Shown here piece by piece: positions 52,283 through 61,588 of a stretch of 64,000 bases of DNA. Positions within the stretch are counted from its first letter, which is position 1. Every line of letters begins with the position of its first letter. The stretch comes from Saccharopolyspora hirsuta (GTDB lineage Bacteria > Actinomycetota > Actinomycetes > Mycobacteriales > Pseudonocardiaceae): NCBI RefSeq assembly GCF_008630535.1, contig NZ_VWPH01000004.1:434001-498000 (forward strand), in the 5' to 3' direction. The notes under the pieces were generated by a model, which was not told where the DNA came from, did not search any database, and saw only the letters and a list, made by a program, of their open reading frames with translations. The translations under genes were made by a program, and so were the position numbers.

Positions 52283-52867
52283 GTGAACCACCAACCCGCA
52301 CCCGCTGCTCGCCCCGCCCGACCAGCGACCTGGTTGCCGGATCCGCTCGACGACGCGCTGCTGCGCTACTGGGACGGGTACCGCTGGACCTTCCACACCG
52401 CAGCACGTCCGACCGCACCGCCAGCCGAAGCGGAAGAACCCCGGCAGCAGACCCCGAACCCGCCCGCGCGGCCCGACGTGGCCGCCGCGCTCGACCGCGT
52501 CCGGGGCGCGCTCGTGGGTTCCATGAAGGAGATCAACCTCCTCCCCGACCACCTCCAGCCGGAGGAGCGAGTTCTCGCGCTCGCCAGCGCCCTGGGCGAC
52601 GGGTTCGGCGTGCTGGCGTGCACGGACCGACGACTGCTCTTCCTGTTCGTCGGCATCCTGCGCAAGCAGTTCCTCCACATCAGCTGGAACGAAGCAAGAG
52701 CCGTTCGCTACGACCAGTCCACGAAGATCTTCGCCGTCTACACCACCAAACCCACCAAACGAGCCGTACCGGCGCTGGCCGTCCGCGTGGCCCACCTCGA
52801 AGACGCCAGAGCCGTCGCGCACGCGGCCCAAACAGCGTCCGCCGCACCGAGGCTCGACGTCATCTGA
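52283..52867 (+). CDS. DUF2510 and PH-like domain protein
   Basis: A 194-residue protein. An N-terminal DUF2510 motif (TWLPDPLDDALLRYWDGYRW, residues 16-35) leads into a Pro-rich linker and a bacterial PH-like domain from about residue 75 (ALASALGDGFGVLACTDRR, LLFLFVGILRKQFLHISW). No membrane helix is clear. It begins with GTG 52283, only 3 bp past the nuclease stop, so the two are surely co-expressed. DUF2510 and PH domains often localise proteins to membranes or mediate protein contacts. The role is unknown; partner, regulator or sensor of the nuclease are options. Confidence 0.78.
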   Translation: MNHQPAPAARPARPATWLPDPLDDALLRYWDGYRWTFHTAARPTAPPAEAEEPRQQTPNPPARPDVAAALDRVRGALVGSMKEINLLPDHLQPEERVLALASALGDGFGVLACTDRRLLFLFVGILRKQFLHISWNEARAVRYDQSTKIFAVYTTKPTKRAVPALAVRVAHLEDARAVAHAAQTASAAPRLDVI

Positions 52868-52894
52868 GCCCGGGCCGCACCAGCCTGGCGGAGA

Positions 52895-53938
52895 TCAACC
52901 TCCATTCGCCCCGGTTCCGGCGGACCGCTGGGTTGAGGCGCGGACTCTGAGAGCGGGCGCGAGAACCTGCGCTTCGGTCGGTGTTTCCGCTCCGGCGAGC
53001 CTGGAAAGCACGAGTTCGACGGCCTTCTCGGCGAGGCGCTCGTGGTTGAGGTCCATCGCGGTGATCGGGGGGACCGCGCTCCGGGAGTGCTCGGTGTCGG
53101 TCAGGGAAGCGATCATGAGGTCTTCGGGCACGCGGATTCCCTCGGCGGCGGCGATCTCCGCGGCGATCGCGGCGAAGTCGCTGGTGTCGACCACCACGGC
53201 GTCCGGGCGATCCGGGCTGGCGAGCAGTGGCCGGATCGTCGCGGCGGCGTCATCGACGCTGAGGCCTTCGCTGAGCAGCTCGGTGCGTGCCGCGCGGCCG
53301 TGCCGCTCGCACCAGGCGAGGTACGTCTCCCGGGAGCGCCGGTTCCACGCGTTGTCCTCGGTCCCGGTCAGCAGCGCGATGCTGCCCGCGCCCTGATCGC
53401 GGAGGTGGTCCAGCAGGGCCGTGACCACGGTGGTGTAGTCGAGCCGGACCGTCCACGTGAACTCCGGCCGTTCCGGGTCCTCCTCGATGGTGACCACCGG
53501 TACTCCCCTGCGGAGCAGCTCGGCCAGCACCTCGTCGGCACCGTACGGGTGGGCCACGATGCAGCCGTCCATCGGCACGCTGGAGACCGACGGGTCGTGC
53601 AGGTCGGGCACGTGGATCAGGCCGACCTTGCGGCGCAGCATCTCGGTGGCGACCGAGCCCACCAGCCGGTTGAAGGTCTCGGCGCGGTCCGGGGTGCCGG
53701 AGAGCGCGAAGCGGGGCCGCAGGATCAGCCCGATGATGCCCGAGCGCCCGGTGCGCAGCGATCGGGCGCTCGGGTTCGGGTCGTAGCCGAGTTCAGCCGC
53801 CGCCCGGAAGATCCGGTCCCTGGTGGCCCGGGAGATCGGTCGGCTGCCGGAGAACGCGTGCGAGACGGTGCTGATCGAGACCCCGGCCCGTTCGGCGACG
53901 TCGCGAATCGTGACACGGCGGGCGGTGCTGCCGTTCAA
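52895..53938 (-). CDS. LacI-family transcriptional regulator
   Basis: A 347-residue LacI regulator with HTH at the N-terminus (VTIRDVAERAGVSISTVSHA) and a sugar-binding-like effector domain (GIIGLILRPRFALSGTPDR; DLMIASLTDTEHSRSAVPPI). I prefer TTG 53938, which has GGGAG 11 nt upstream; a GTG at 54007 would add 23 residues without HTH similarity and would approach the candidate operator. It is divergent from an MFS gene and the HyuAB operon, with a LacI-type site at 54072-54085 in between. The effector is unknown. Confidence 0.86.
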   Translation of the reverse strand: MNGSTARRVTIRDVAERAGVSISTVSHAFSGSRPISRATRDRIFRAAAELGYDPNPSARSLRTGRSGIIGLILRPRFALSGTPDRAETFNRLVGSVATEMLRRKVGLIHVPDLHDPSVSSVPMDGCIVAHPYGADEVLAELLRRGVPVVTIEEDPERPEFTWTVRLDYTTVVTALLDHLRDQGAGSIALLTGTEDNAWNRRSRETYLAWCERHGRAARTELLSEGLSVDDAAATIRPLLASPDRPDAVVVDTSDFAAIAAEIAAAEGIRVPEDLMIASLTDTEHSRSAVPPITAMDLNHERLAEKAVELVLSRLAGAETPTEAQVLAPALRVRASTQRSAGTGANGG

Positions 53939-54071
53939 CGATGTCCGCTCCCTTCGTCCACCCGGCTGGTCAGCCCAGTATCCCGCACCCGCGTCCGGGG
54001 TCGTCACGCACGACTCGGCCGGGGCGGGCTATTGACACCGATCGGTCGCGCGCGTTGGATGTCACAAATCG

Positions 54072-54085
54072 TCAAAACGTTTCGA
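54072..54085. promoter_or_regulatory. Candidate LacI-type operator TCAAAACGTTTCGA
   Basis: A 14-bp near-palindrome with central ACGT, 15 bp before the MFS start and between it and the divergent LacI gene. It fits repression of the MFS-hydantoinase operon by the adjacent regulator. Confidence 0.65.
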
Positions 54086-54099
54086 TGACCGGAGGCGTC

Positions 54100-55446
54100 A
54101 TGACTCCCTCATCAGGCGACGCGGGTCCAGCAGCGGCCGGTCGATCCACGGCGCGCAGAACGGTCGGCCAGGTCTTCGACGAGATGCCGGTGGGCCGAGC
54201 GCATCTCGTCGCCGGTTCGGTCCTCTTCGTCACCTTCGTCGTCGAGGCGTGGGAGCAGGTCGGCCTCGTCTACGTCTCGGACGGGATCGCCGCGGAACTC
54301 GGCATCGGCGACGCCCAGCTCGGGTGGGCGTTGTCGGCCGTGGCGTTCGGGATGGTGCCCGGCGCACTGCTGTGGGGTGCGTTCATCGACAGGCTCGGCC
54401 GCCGCAAGGTGGCGGTGTTCAGCCTGCTGCTCTACGCAGTGCTGGCGCTGCTGGCGGCGTTGTCCCCCGTCTACTGGGCGTTCCTGGTCCTGCGCTTCCT
54501 CTCCGGGGTCGCCTTCGGCGGCGTCTACACCGTGACGTTCCCGTACTTCCTGGAGCTGCTGCCGACCAGGTGGCGCGGCCAGGGCGCGGTCGCGCTGTCG
54601 ATCGGGTTCCCGATCGGAACGCTCCTGTGCATCGGTGTCAGCCAGACGCTCGGCGCGGTGAGCTGGCGCGCGGTCGCGATCGTGGCCGCGGTCGCCGGGC
54701 TCTGGGCGTTCGCGATCCTGCGGTGGGTGCCGGAGTCGCCGTACTGGCTCGCCAAGCAGCAGCGGCACGCCGAGGCCGCGCGCGTGCTGCGCTGGCTGGG
54801 GAGCCCGGTTGCCGAGGACACCCGGTTCGCGGTCGACGAGGACGGCCGGAGCGGCGACATCCGCAGCCTGTTCGGCCCGAAGGTCCGACGCCAGTTCCTG
54901 CTCCTGCTCGTCGTCTCGTTCACCTTCAGCTGGGGCTACTGGGGTCTGCAGACGTGGCTGCCGGTTCTGCTGCAGAGCAAGGGGCTCAGCGTCTCCGACG
55001 CGCTGTGGTTCGTCGCGGTCACGCAGCTGGTGTCGATCCCCGGATATCTGCTCGCGGCGGTGCTGACCAGGCGGTACGGCCGCAAGAAGATCTTCCTGGC
55101 GTTCGTGTTCGCCTCGGCCGCGGGCGGTGCGCTGTTCGGCCTCGCGACCGGGTCGGCGCAGATGTACGCGGGCAACCTCGTCCTGGCCTTCTTCTCGCTC
55201 GGCGCGTGGGGCATCTGGAACACGTGGTCCGGCGAGATCCTGCCGACCGGCCTCCGCGGTCTCGGCTACTCGTGGTCGACCTCGGCGATCCTGCTGGCCA
55301 ACACCATCTCGGTCCCCGTCATCGGCTCGCTGATGGACTTCGGCGTGGTGTCCTCGATCATCATCGGTTCGATCAGCGCCTTCCTGGTCCTCGCGCTGAT
55401 CGCCGTCCTCCCCCTCCCGGAGACCGAGGGGCGCGCGCTCGACTGA
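54100..55446 (+). CDS. MFS transporter
   Basis: A 448-residue major facilitator with about 12 helices. The loop motif is GAFIDRLGRRKVAVFS after helix 2, with RRYGRKKIFLAF in the second half and FPYFLELLPTRWRGQGAVAL after helix 4. The C-terminus is LPLPETEGRALD, like sugar and aromatic-acid porters. GGAGG at 54091-54095 supports ATG 54100. It is co-directional with hyuA (38 bp apart), so it probably imports the hydantoin-like or oxoproline-like substrate. Confidence 0.87.
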   Translation: MTPSSGDAGPAAAGRSTARRTVGQVFDEMPVGRAHLVAGSVLFVTFVVEAWEQVGLVYVSDGIAAELGIGDAQLGWALSAVAFGMVPGALLWGAFIDRLGRRKVAVFSLLLYAVLALLAALSPVYWAFLVLRFLSGVAFGGVYTVTFPYFLELLPTRWRGQGAVALSIGFPIGTLLCIGVSQTLGAVSWRAVAIVAAVAGLWAFAILRWVPESPYWLAKQQRHAEAARVLRWLGSPVAEDTRFAVDEDGRSGDIRSLFGPKVRRQFLLLLVVSFTFSWGYWGLQTWLPVLLQSKGLSVSDALWFVAVTQLVSIPGYLLAAVLTRRYGRKKIFLAFVFASAAGGALFGLATGSAQMYAGNLVLAFFSLGAWGIWNTWSGEILPTGLRGLGYSWSTSAILLANTISVPVIGSLMDFGVVSSIIIGSISAFLVLALIAVLPLPETEGRALD

Positions 55447-55483
55447 ACCAGTGCAGATCTTCCGCAACGGCAAGGAGTTCTCC

Positions 55484-57541
55484 ATGACATACCGGGTCGC
55501 CATGGACATCGGCGGCACCTTCACCGACGTCGTCACCTTCGACGGGGCCTCGCGGCAGGTGCGCGCGGGCAAGGTCCTGACCACGCCCGACGACCTCGCG
55601 CGCGGGGTGTTCGACGCCCTCGCCGGGTTCGAGCTCCCCTTCGCCGAGATCGGGTTCTTCGTGCACGGCACGACGCAGGGCCTCAACGCGCTGCTCGAGC
55701 GCCGGGGCGCGAACGTGCTGATCATGACCACGCGGGGGATCGGCGACGTCTACCAGATCGCCCGCGGCAACCGGGAGCGCCTGTTCGACCTGCACTACCG
55801 CAAACCGGCGCCGCTCGTCGCGCGCGAGGCGATCGCCGAGGTCGGCGGCCGCTTCGACGCAGCGGGCGAGGAGCTGGAGCCGCTGGACGAGGACGCGGTC
55901 CGGCTCGCGGCCAAGCGGGTGCGGGAGGAGGGGTTCGACGCGGTCGCCGTGTGCTTCCTGTTCGCCTACCTCAACGGCGAGCACGAACGCCGCGCGGGCC
56001 GGATCCTCCGCGAGGAGCTCGGCGACGACGTGCTGGTCGTCCTCTCGCACGAGGTGGCGCCCGAGTGGCGCGAGTACGAGCGGATGTCGACGACGGTCAT
56101 GGAGGCCTACACCGGGCCGTCGGTGCACCGCTACCTGGACAAGATCGAGGCGCGCTTCGCCGACAACGGCCTGCACGTCCCCGTGCACGTCATGCAGTCG
56201 TCCGGCGGGTTGGTCAACGCCGACTTCGCCCGGACGCACCCGTTGCAGACGCTGCTCTCCGGTCCCGTCGGCGGCACGATGGGCGGTGTCGCGGTCAGCA
56301 AGCTGCTCGGCCGACCGAACGTCATCTGCATCGACATGGGCGGCACCTCGTTCGACGTCTCGCTGGTCATGGACCACGAACCGGACGTGTCCCCGGACGG
56401 GTCGTGCGAGGGCTTCCCGCTGCTGATGCCGCTGGTGAACCTGCACACGATCGGCGCGGGCGGCGGATCGCTCGCCTACGCCGAGGGAACCGGGCTGCGC
56501 GTCGGCCCGGAGTCGGCGGGTGCCGTCCCCGGTCCGGCCTGCTACGGCCGCGGCGGCACGCAGGCCACGGTCACCGACGCGAACTGCGTCCTCGGCCGGG
56601 TCGACCCGGACTCGTTCGCCGGTGGCGGGATGCGGCTCGACCTGGACGCCGCGCACCGCGCCGTCGCCGCGCTGGCGGCCGAGCTGGACATGGACCCGGT
56701 CGAACTCGCCTCCGGCATCTGCGACGTGGGCAACGCCAAGATGGCCCAGGCGATCCGCACGCTGACCGTGGAGCACGGCCGCGAGCCCGGGCAGTTCGCG
56801 CTGCTCGCCTTCGGCGGGGCCGGACCCATGCACGCGGCGTTCATCGCGCGGGAGATCGGCGTGACGGAGGTGATCGTCCCCCGGTTCCCCGGCGCGTTCT
56901 CCGCGTGGGGCATGCTCGAATCCGACGTGCGACGCGACTTCACCATGCAGTTCTTCGCGACGAACCGGACTCTCGACACCCAAGCGCTGTCAGCAGCTCT
57001 GGACGCGCTGCGCGGCCAGGCGATCGAGGCCCTGATCGAGCAGGGCATCAGCGAGGACAAGCGTTCCGTGAGCCACAGCATCGACATGCGCTACGAGAGC
57101 CAGGACTACACGCTCACGGTGCCGATCTGGGACACCGACGACGTGGCGTCCCCCGACTTCGTCGGCATCCTCGAACAGCGCTTCGCCGAAGCGCACCACA
57201 AGCGCTACGGGCACGCGACCCCGGGCGCCCCGGTCCAGTTCGTCACGATCCGGACCACCGGCCGCGGGCGGGTGGACCGGACCGCCGCCGAGGTCGGCGC
57301 GGCCGCGCCCGCCCCGGCGGAAACCGTCGTCCGCGACGTCGTTTTCGACGGGACAGCACTGCCCACGACGATCGTCGCGCGCTCCGCGCTGCCGGTCGGC
57401 ACCCGGCTCCCGGGACCGGCCATCGTCCACGAGGAGACCTCGACCACCGTCGTCCCCCCGGACGCCGAACTCCGGGTCGACGACAACGAATTCCTGACCA
57501 TCACCCTGGCCCCGCGGCCGGAGACGGAGGCGCTGTCATGA
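55484..57541 (+). CDS. hyuA: Hydantoinase/oxoprolinase subunit A
   Basis: A 685-residue HyuA-type protein. The N-terminal ASKHA nucleotide motif is AMDIGGTFTDVVTFDGA, the central one ICIDMGGTSFDVSLVM, and TLLSGPVGGTMGGVA lies between them. Segments such as FGGAGPMHAAFIAREIGV belong to the oxoprolinase family. With HyuB it would perform ATP-dependent ring opening of hydantoins, 5-oxoproline, or acetone-like carbonyls by carboxylation. AAGGAG at 55472-55477 supports ATG 55484. The stop overlaps the hyuB ATG (ATGA). Confidence 0.92.
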   Translation: MTYRVAMDIGGTFTDVVTFDGASRQVRAGKVLTTPDDLARGVFDALAGFELPFAEIGFFVHGTTQGLNALLERRGANVLIMTTRGIGDVYQIARGNRERLFDLHYRKPAPLVAREAIAEVGGRFDAAGEELEPLDEDAVRLAAKRVREEGFDAVAVCFLFAYLNGEHERRAGRILREELGDDVLVVLSHEVAPEWREYERMSTTVMEAYTGPSVHRYLDKIEARFADNGLHVPVHVMQSSGGLVNADFARTHPLQTLLSGPVGGTMGGVAVSKLLGRPNVICIDMGGTSFDVSLVMDHEPDVSPDGSCEGFPLLMPLVNLHTIGAGGGSLAYAEGTGLRVGPESAGAVPGPACYGRGGTQATVTDANCVLGRVDPDSFAGGGMRLDLDAAHRAVAALAAELDMDPVELASGICDVGNAKMAQAIRTLTVEHGREPGQFALLAFGGAGPMHAAFIAREIGVTEVIVPRFPGAFSAWGMLESDVRRDFTMQFFATNRTLDTQALSAALDALRGQAIEALIEQGISEDKRSVSHSIDMRYESQDYTLTVPIWDTDDVASPDFVGILEQRFAEAHHKRYGHATPGAPVQFVTIRTTGRGRVDRTAAEVGAAAPAPAETVVRDVVFDGTALPTTIVARSALPVGTRLPGPAIVHEETSTTVVPPDAELRVDDNEFLTITLAPRPETEALS

Positions 57542-59181
57542 CGATCAGCCCGGTCACCACCGAGATCATCCGCTCGGCGCTGATCCAGGCCGCCGCGGAC
57601 ATGAACACGACCCTGATCCGCTCCTCGTACACGCCGACGATCTACGAGGGCAAGGACTGCGCGGTCGCCCTGCTCGACCGCGAGCACCGCGTGCTGGGCC
57701 AGTCGTCCGGGCTGCCGATCTTCCTCGGCAACCTGGAGGAGTGCTCCCGGCACACCGAGGCCGAGTTCGGTCCCGACGTGTGGCGGCCCGGCGACGTCTG
57801 GGTGCTCAACGACTCCTACATCGGCGGCACCCACCTCAACGACTGCACGGTGTACGCGCCGATCTTCGTGCAGGACGAGCTCGTCGGGTTCGCCGCCTCG
57901 CGCGCCCACTGGATCGACATGGGCTCGAAGGACCCGGGCGGTTCGATGGACTCCACCAGCATCTACCAGGAAGGCCTGCGGATGGGGCCGACCAGGATCG
58001 TCGCCGGGGGCGATGAGTGCGCCGACGTCCTGCGCCTCATCGAGACCAACGTCCGCTTCCCCTACGTGACGCTCGGCGACATGCGGGCGCAGATCGCCTG
58101 CGCCCGCATGGGGGTGAAGCGCCTGGGCGAGCTGTTCGCCAGGTACGGCGCGGCGACGATCGACGAGGCCCGGGAGGAGATCTTCGCCCAGACCGAGCGG
58201 CTCGAACGCCAGCGCCTGCAGGCCATCCCGGACGGGACCTACGAAGCCACCGGGTACCTCGACAACGACGCCATCGACCTCGACACGCCGCTGAAGGTCA
58301 CCGTGCGGATCACAGTGGACGGTGACCGCATGACGATCGACCTGACCGACTGCGCCGACCAGACCACCGGACCGGTCAACTGCGGGCGCGCCCAAGCGAT
58401 CTCCGCCGCGCGGGTCGGCTACAAGCTGCTGATCTCGCCGTCGGTGAGCCTCAACGGCGGCTCGTTCGCCCCGCTGCACGTCGAGGTCCGCGAGGGCTCC
58501 ATGCTCGGTGCCCGCGAACCCGCCGCCTGCCAGTACTACTACTCCAGCCTCGGCATGCTCATCGACCTCATCGTCAAGGCGCTCTCCCCCGCCATGCCCG
58601 ACGAGGTGGCCGCCGCCAGCTACGGCGACTCGATGATCGTGCAGTTCGCCGGGGACAACCCGCGCACCGGCGAACCCTTCGTCACCCTGGAGGCCACCGT
58701 CGGCGGTTGGGGCGCGTGGCGCGGCAGCGACGGGGAGACCGCGCTGATCAACAACGTGAACGGGTCGCTGTGCGACCTGCCCATCGAGGTCCTGGAAACG
58801 CTCTACCCGGTGCGCGTCACGAAGTACCACGTCCGGGCCGACTCCGGCGGGGCCGGGAAGTGGCGCGGCGGCAACGGTGTCGTGCGCGAGTACGTCATGG
58901 AAGCCGACCAGGACCTCTCCCTGTGGTGGGAGCGCTCGGTCACCCCCGCCTGGGGTCTCTTCGGCGGTGAAGCGGGCGCACCACCGCGCGTCGTGCTCAA
59001 CCCCGGCACCGAGCACGCCCGCGAGATGCTCAAGGCCAACAGCCTTCGGGTCCACAAGGGAGACGTCCTGCGGTGCGAGTCCGGCGGCGGAGGCGGCTAC
59101 GGCGATCCTGCCGAGCGCGACCCGGACGCGATCCAGGCGGACCTCGCCCAGGGGCTCGTCACCCAGCACGCCGCGCCATGA
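57538..59181 (+). CDS. hyuB: Hydantoinase/oxoprolinase subunit B
   Basis: A 547-residue HyuB-type subunit. The N-terminal block TTLIRSSYTPTIYEGKDCAV, LNDSYIGGTHLNDCTVYAPI, and the C-terminal SGGAGKWRGGNGVVREYV and ESGGGGGYGDPAERDP are characteristic. It is translated with HyuA through a 4-bp overlap, and the subunits form the complex. It ends 21 bp from the convergent oxidoreductase gene. The substrate of the complex cannot be fixed; hydantoin or N-methylhydantoin is favoured if the nearby PucR regulator belongs to the same system. Confidence 0.92.
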   Translation: MTISPVTTEIIRSALIQAAADMNTTLIRSSYTPTIYEGKDCAVALLDREHRVLGQSSGLPIFLGNLEECSRHTEAEFGPDVWRPGDVWVLNDSYIGGTHLNDCTVYAPIFVQDELVGFAASRAHWIDMGSKDPGGSMDSTSIYQEGLRMGPTRIVAGGDECADVLRLIETNVRFPYVTLGDMRAQIACARMGVKRLGELFARYGAATIDEAREEIFAQTERLERQRLQAIPDGTYEATGYLDNDAIDLDTPLKVTVRITVDGDRMTIDLTDCADQTTGPVNCGRAQAISAARVGYKLLISPSVSLNGGSFAPLHVEVREGSMLGAREPAACQYYYSSLGMLIDLIVKALSPAMPDEVAAASYGDSMIVQFAGDNPRTGEPFVTLEATVGGWGAWRGSDGETALINNVNGSLCDLPIEVLETLYPVRVTKYHVRADSGGAGKWRGGNGVVREYVMEADQDLSLWWERSVTPAWGLFGGEAGAPPRVVLNPGTEHAREMLKANSLRVHKGDVLRCESGGGGGYGDPAERDPDAIQADLAQGLVTQHAAP

Positions 59182-59202
59182 CCGCCCGCAGCGGGACTCC
59201 GG

Positions 59203-60534
59203 TCAGCCCTCCTGGAGCTCGCGGCGCAGCTTCACCGCGAGCAGGGTGTCGTCGAGATCGGCGTCCGCCCAGCTGAGGATCGCGCCCGCGGGCACGTCGT
59301 TCACCAGTCGGCAGCCGTGCGCCAAGCCGATCGGCAGCGCGTCAGCGGCCAACGAGGCGCGGGCGGGGGTGAGCTCGCCGTGGACCGTGAAGCCGCCTTC
59401 ACCGTCGAGCACCTCGCCCGCCCTCAAGTCGCGCTTGGCGACGGCGACGACGTCACCGCGGAAGGCGTCGGGCGCGCCGGTGGGCTCACCCCGCAGCACC
59501 GCGGAGGCGATGGAGATCCCGAGTTCGAGGCCGATCATGTGGTACGGGCGGTAGAGCGCCCCGTAGCGGCCGGTGGGATCAGTGCGCACGCCGTACTCGG
59601 CGAAGCACTGGACCGCGTAGTCGGTGCGGGCCTCGAAGGTGACGTAGACGCCCCAGCGCAGGTCGCGGTCGACCTCGGTCCCGTCGCGCTCGAGGCTGGA
59701 GACCACTTCGACCGTGCCGCGCCGGGTCAGCGAACCGCCCAGCTCCCCCGGCCGGAGCGCGGTCGCGAGGTCGTCGACCCCGACCGGTGGGAAGAGCAGG
59801 CCCTCGTCCTGCGGCTGGAGGCCCGTGCCGTTGGCGACGGCGGCCATCTCGATGGCCGACTTGGTCCCGTCGAGGAACGAGTTGAACATCTTGGGGTTGT
59901 AGTCGCCGCTGGCCAGCTGCTCGGCGGTGAAGCCGTAGTGGTCCCACACCGTGTCCGGGGTGGAGCTGCGGTACTCCGGCAGGTACTTGGTGCCCTTGCC
60001 CGCCGCGACCACGTCGAAGCCGACCGTGCGGCACCAGTCGACGAGCTCGCAGATCAGGGCGGGCTGGTCGCCGTAGGCCATGGTGTAGACGACACCGGCC
60101 CGGCGGGCGCGCTCGGCGAGCAGCGGGCCGACCAGGCAGTCCGCCTCGACGTTGACCATGACGACGTGACGCCCCGCGTCGATGGCCCGGACCGCGTGGT
60201 GGGTCCCGACGATCGGATCGCCGGTGATCTCCAGCACCACCTCCAGACCGGGGACGTCGATGAGGTCGTCCGCGCTGTCGGTGACGTGCGTGCCGCCGGT
60301 GCGCAGCGCTTCGCCGAAGGACGCGGCGGCGTAGCGCTCGGACGGCCAACCGGTCCGGGCGAGCGCGGTGCGGGCCCGATCCGGGCTGAGGTCCGCGACG
60401 CCCACCAGGTGCAGGCCCGGAACGTGCAGGGCCTGGGTGAGGAACATCGAGGAGAACTTGCCCGCCCCGATGACGCCGACCTTGATCGGCCCGGACTTCC
60501 GGTTCCGCTCGACCAGCAGACGGTGGAGGTTCAC
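59203..60534 (-). CDS. NAD(P)-dependent oxidoreductase with C-terminal SAF domain (homoserine dehydrogenase-like)
   Basis: A 443-residue protein. The N-terminal Rossmann fold (IKVGVIGAGKFSSMFLTQAL) and VVMVNVEADCLVGPLLAERA match a homoserine-dehydrogenase-like family. A SAF-like domain at the end (VAKRDLRAGEVLDGEGG) resembles that of D-altronate or sialate-type enzymes. Such proteins often reduce or oxidise branched sugar acids. It shares the minus strand with an SDR gene 54 bp upstream, so the two probably form an operon for a small hydroxyacid or sugar acid. The exact reaction is unknown. Confidence 0.78.
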   Translation of the reverse strand: MNLHRLLVERNRKSGPIKVGVIGAGKFSSMFLTQALHVPGLHLVGVADLSPDRARTALARTGWPSERYAAASFGEALRTGGTHVTDSADDLIDVPGLEVVLEITGDPIVGTHHAVRAIDAGRHVVMVNVEADCLVGPLLAERARRAGVVYTMAYGDQPALICELVDWCRTVGFDVVAAGKGTKYLPEYRSSTPDTVWDHYGFTAEQLASGDYNPKMFNSFLDGTKSAIEMAAVANGTGLQPQDEGLLFPPVGVDDLATALRPGELGGSLTRRGTVEVVSSLERDGTEVDRDLRWGVYVTFEARTDYAVQCFAEYGVRTDPTGRYGALYRPYHMIGLELGISIASAVLRGEPTGAPDAFRGDVVAVAKRDLRAGEVLDGEGGFTVHGELTPARASLAADALPIGLAHGCRLVNDVPAGAILSWADADLDDTLLAVKLRRELQEG

Positions 60535-60588
60535 GTGTTCTCCCCTGCGATACGGCGATCAGATGAACTTGCCCAACGGGCCGGTCGT

Positions 60589-61383
60589 TCAGGCGCACCT
60601 CATCGAGAGCCCTCCGTCGACGGGGAGGCAAACCCCGTTGACGTAGGCGGATTCGTCGGACGCCAGGAACAGCGCGGCGGAAGCGACGTCCCACGGCGTC
60701 CCGACCCGGCCGGTGGGGCTGGCGGCATCCCGCTCGTCGAGCGCGGCTCGCGCATCGGCGGCTCCGGAGATCACCTGCTGGGTGACCAGCGGAGTGTCGA
60801 TCAGCCCCGGGACCACCGCGTTGACCCGGATGCCGTCGGCGGCGTGCCGCAGGGCCAGCGCGACGGTGAGCTGGTTGACCGCGGCTTTGGCCGCGCTGTA
60901 GCTGGGGTAGGGGTAGCCGGTGTCGCGGATGGCCGCGATCGACGAGACGTTGACGACCGCACCCCGTCCTGCCCCGACCATCCGGGGCAGGACGTGCTTG
61001 CAGGTCAGGAACGCTCCGGTCACGTTGACCGAGAAGACGTCCTGCCAGGTCGCCAGGTCGAGGTCGGCGAGGTCGCCGGTGCGCGCGAGCCCCACGTTGT
61101 TGTGCAGGACCGATGGCGTGCCGAGTTGCCGTTCGGCGTCGACGACAGCTGCGACGACCTGCTCCTCGGAGGTGACGTCGGCCTGGATCGCGACGGCGAC
61201 GCCGCCTTCGTCGCGGATCGCGCTGGCGGTGCGCTCGGCTTCCTCCGGGTTGATGTCGATCGCGGCAACACCGGCTCCCTCGCGTGCGAAGGTCAGCGCC
61301 GCGGCCTTCCCGTTGCTCATCCCCGCGCCGCTGGAACCAGCACCGAAGACGAGCGCGACCTTCCCGGCCAGTCGGTTGCCCAT
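60589..61383 (-). CDS. Short-chain dehydrogenase/reductase
   Basis: A 264-residue classical SDR. The cofactor motif is [20 protein letters not shown], with LHNNVG in place of the common NNAG, the catalytic Ser in NVSSIAAI and YSAAK, and [19 protein letters not shown] near the C-terminus. ATG 61383 is used; a GTG 9 bp upstream has GAGGA closer. It is the first gene of a two-gene minus-strand operon with the SAF-domain oxidoreductase, and divergent from the PucR regulator. The substrate is unknown. Confidence 0.87.
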   Translation of the reverse strand: MGNRLAGKVALVFGAGSSGAGMSNGKAAALTFAREGAGVAAIDINPEEAERTASAIRDEGGVAVAIQADVTSEEQVVAAVVDAERQLGTPSVLHNNVGLARTGDLADLDLATWQDVFSVNVTGAFLTCKHVLPRMVGAGRGAVVNVSSIAAIRDTGYPYPSYSAAKAAVNQLTVALALRHAADGIRVNAVVPGLIDTPLVTQQVISGAADARAALDERDAASPTGRVGTPWDVASAALFLASDESAYVNGVCLPVDGGLSMRCA

Positions 61384-61498
61384 GATCCACACATCCTCGT
61401 GTTCTCCTGCCCGCCCAGGGTTCGCCAGCGCGGGGCGCCGCAGGGAGCCGAGTATTCGCACCGCGCCCGCGTCGCGGACACCACTCGTCGTCGAGAGC

Positions 61499-61528
61499 TT
61501 GCCGCGAATCTTCCTTCCGCTGTAGAAA
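61499..61528 (+). promoter_or_regulatory. Candidate promoter for the PucR gene
   Basis: TTGCCG at 61499-61504 and TAGAAA at 61523-61528, 18 bp apart, with transcription expected about 50 nt before the GTG at 61589. The -10 box is weak. Confidence 0.35.
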
Positions 61529-61588
61529 ATGCCAAGTCAGCGCGTCGCGCACGCCGGAGCGCGAACTGCCCCGCACCGGAGAGGAGCA

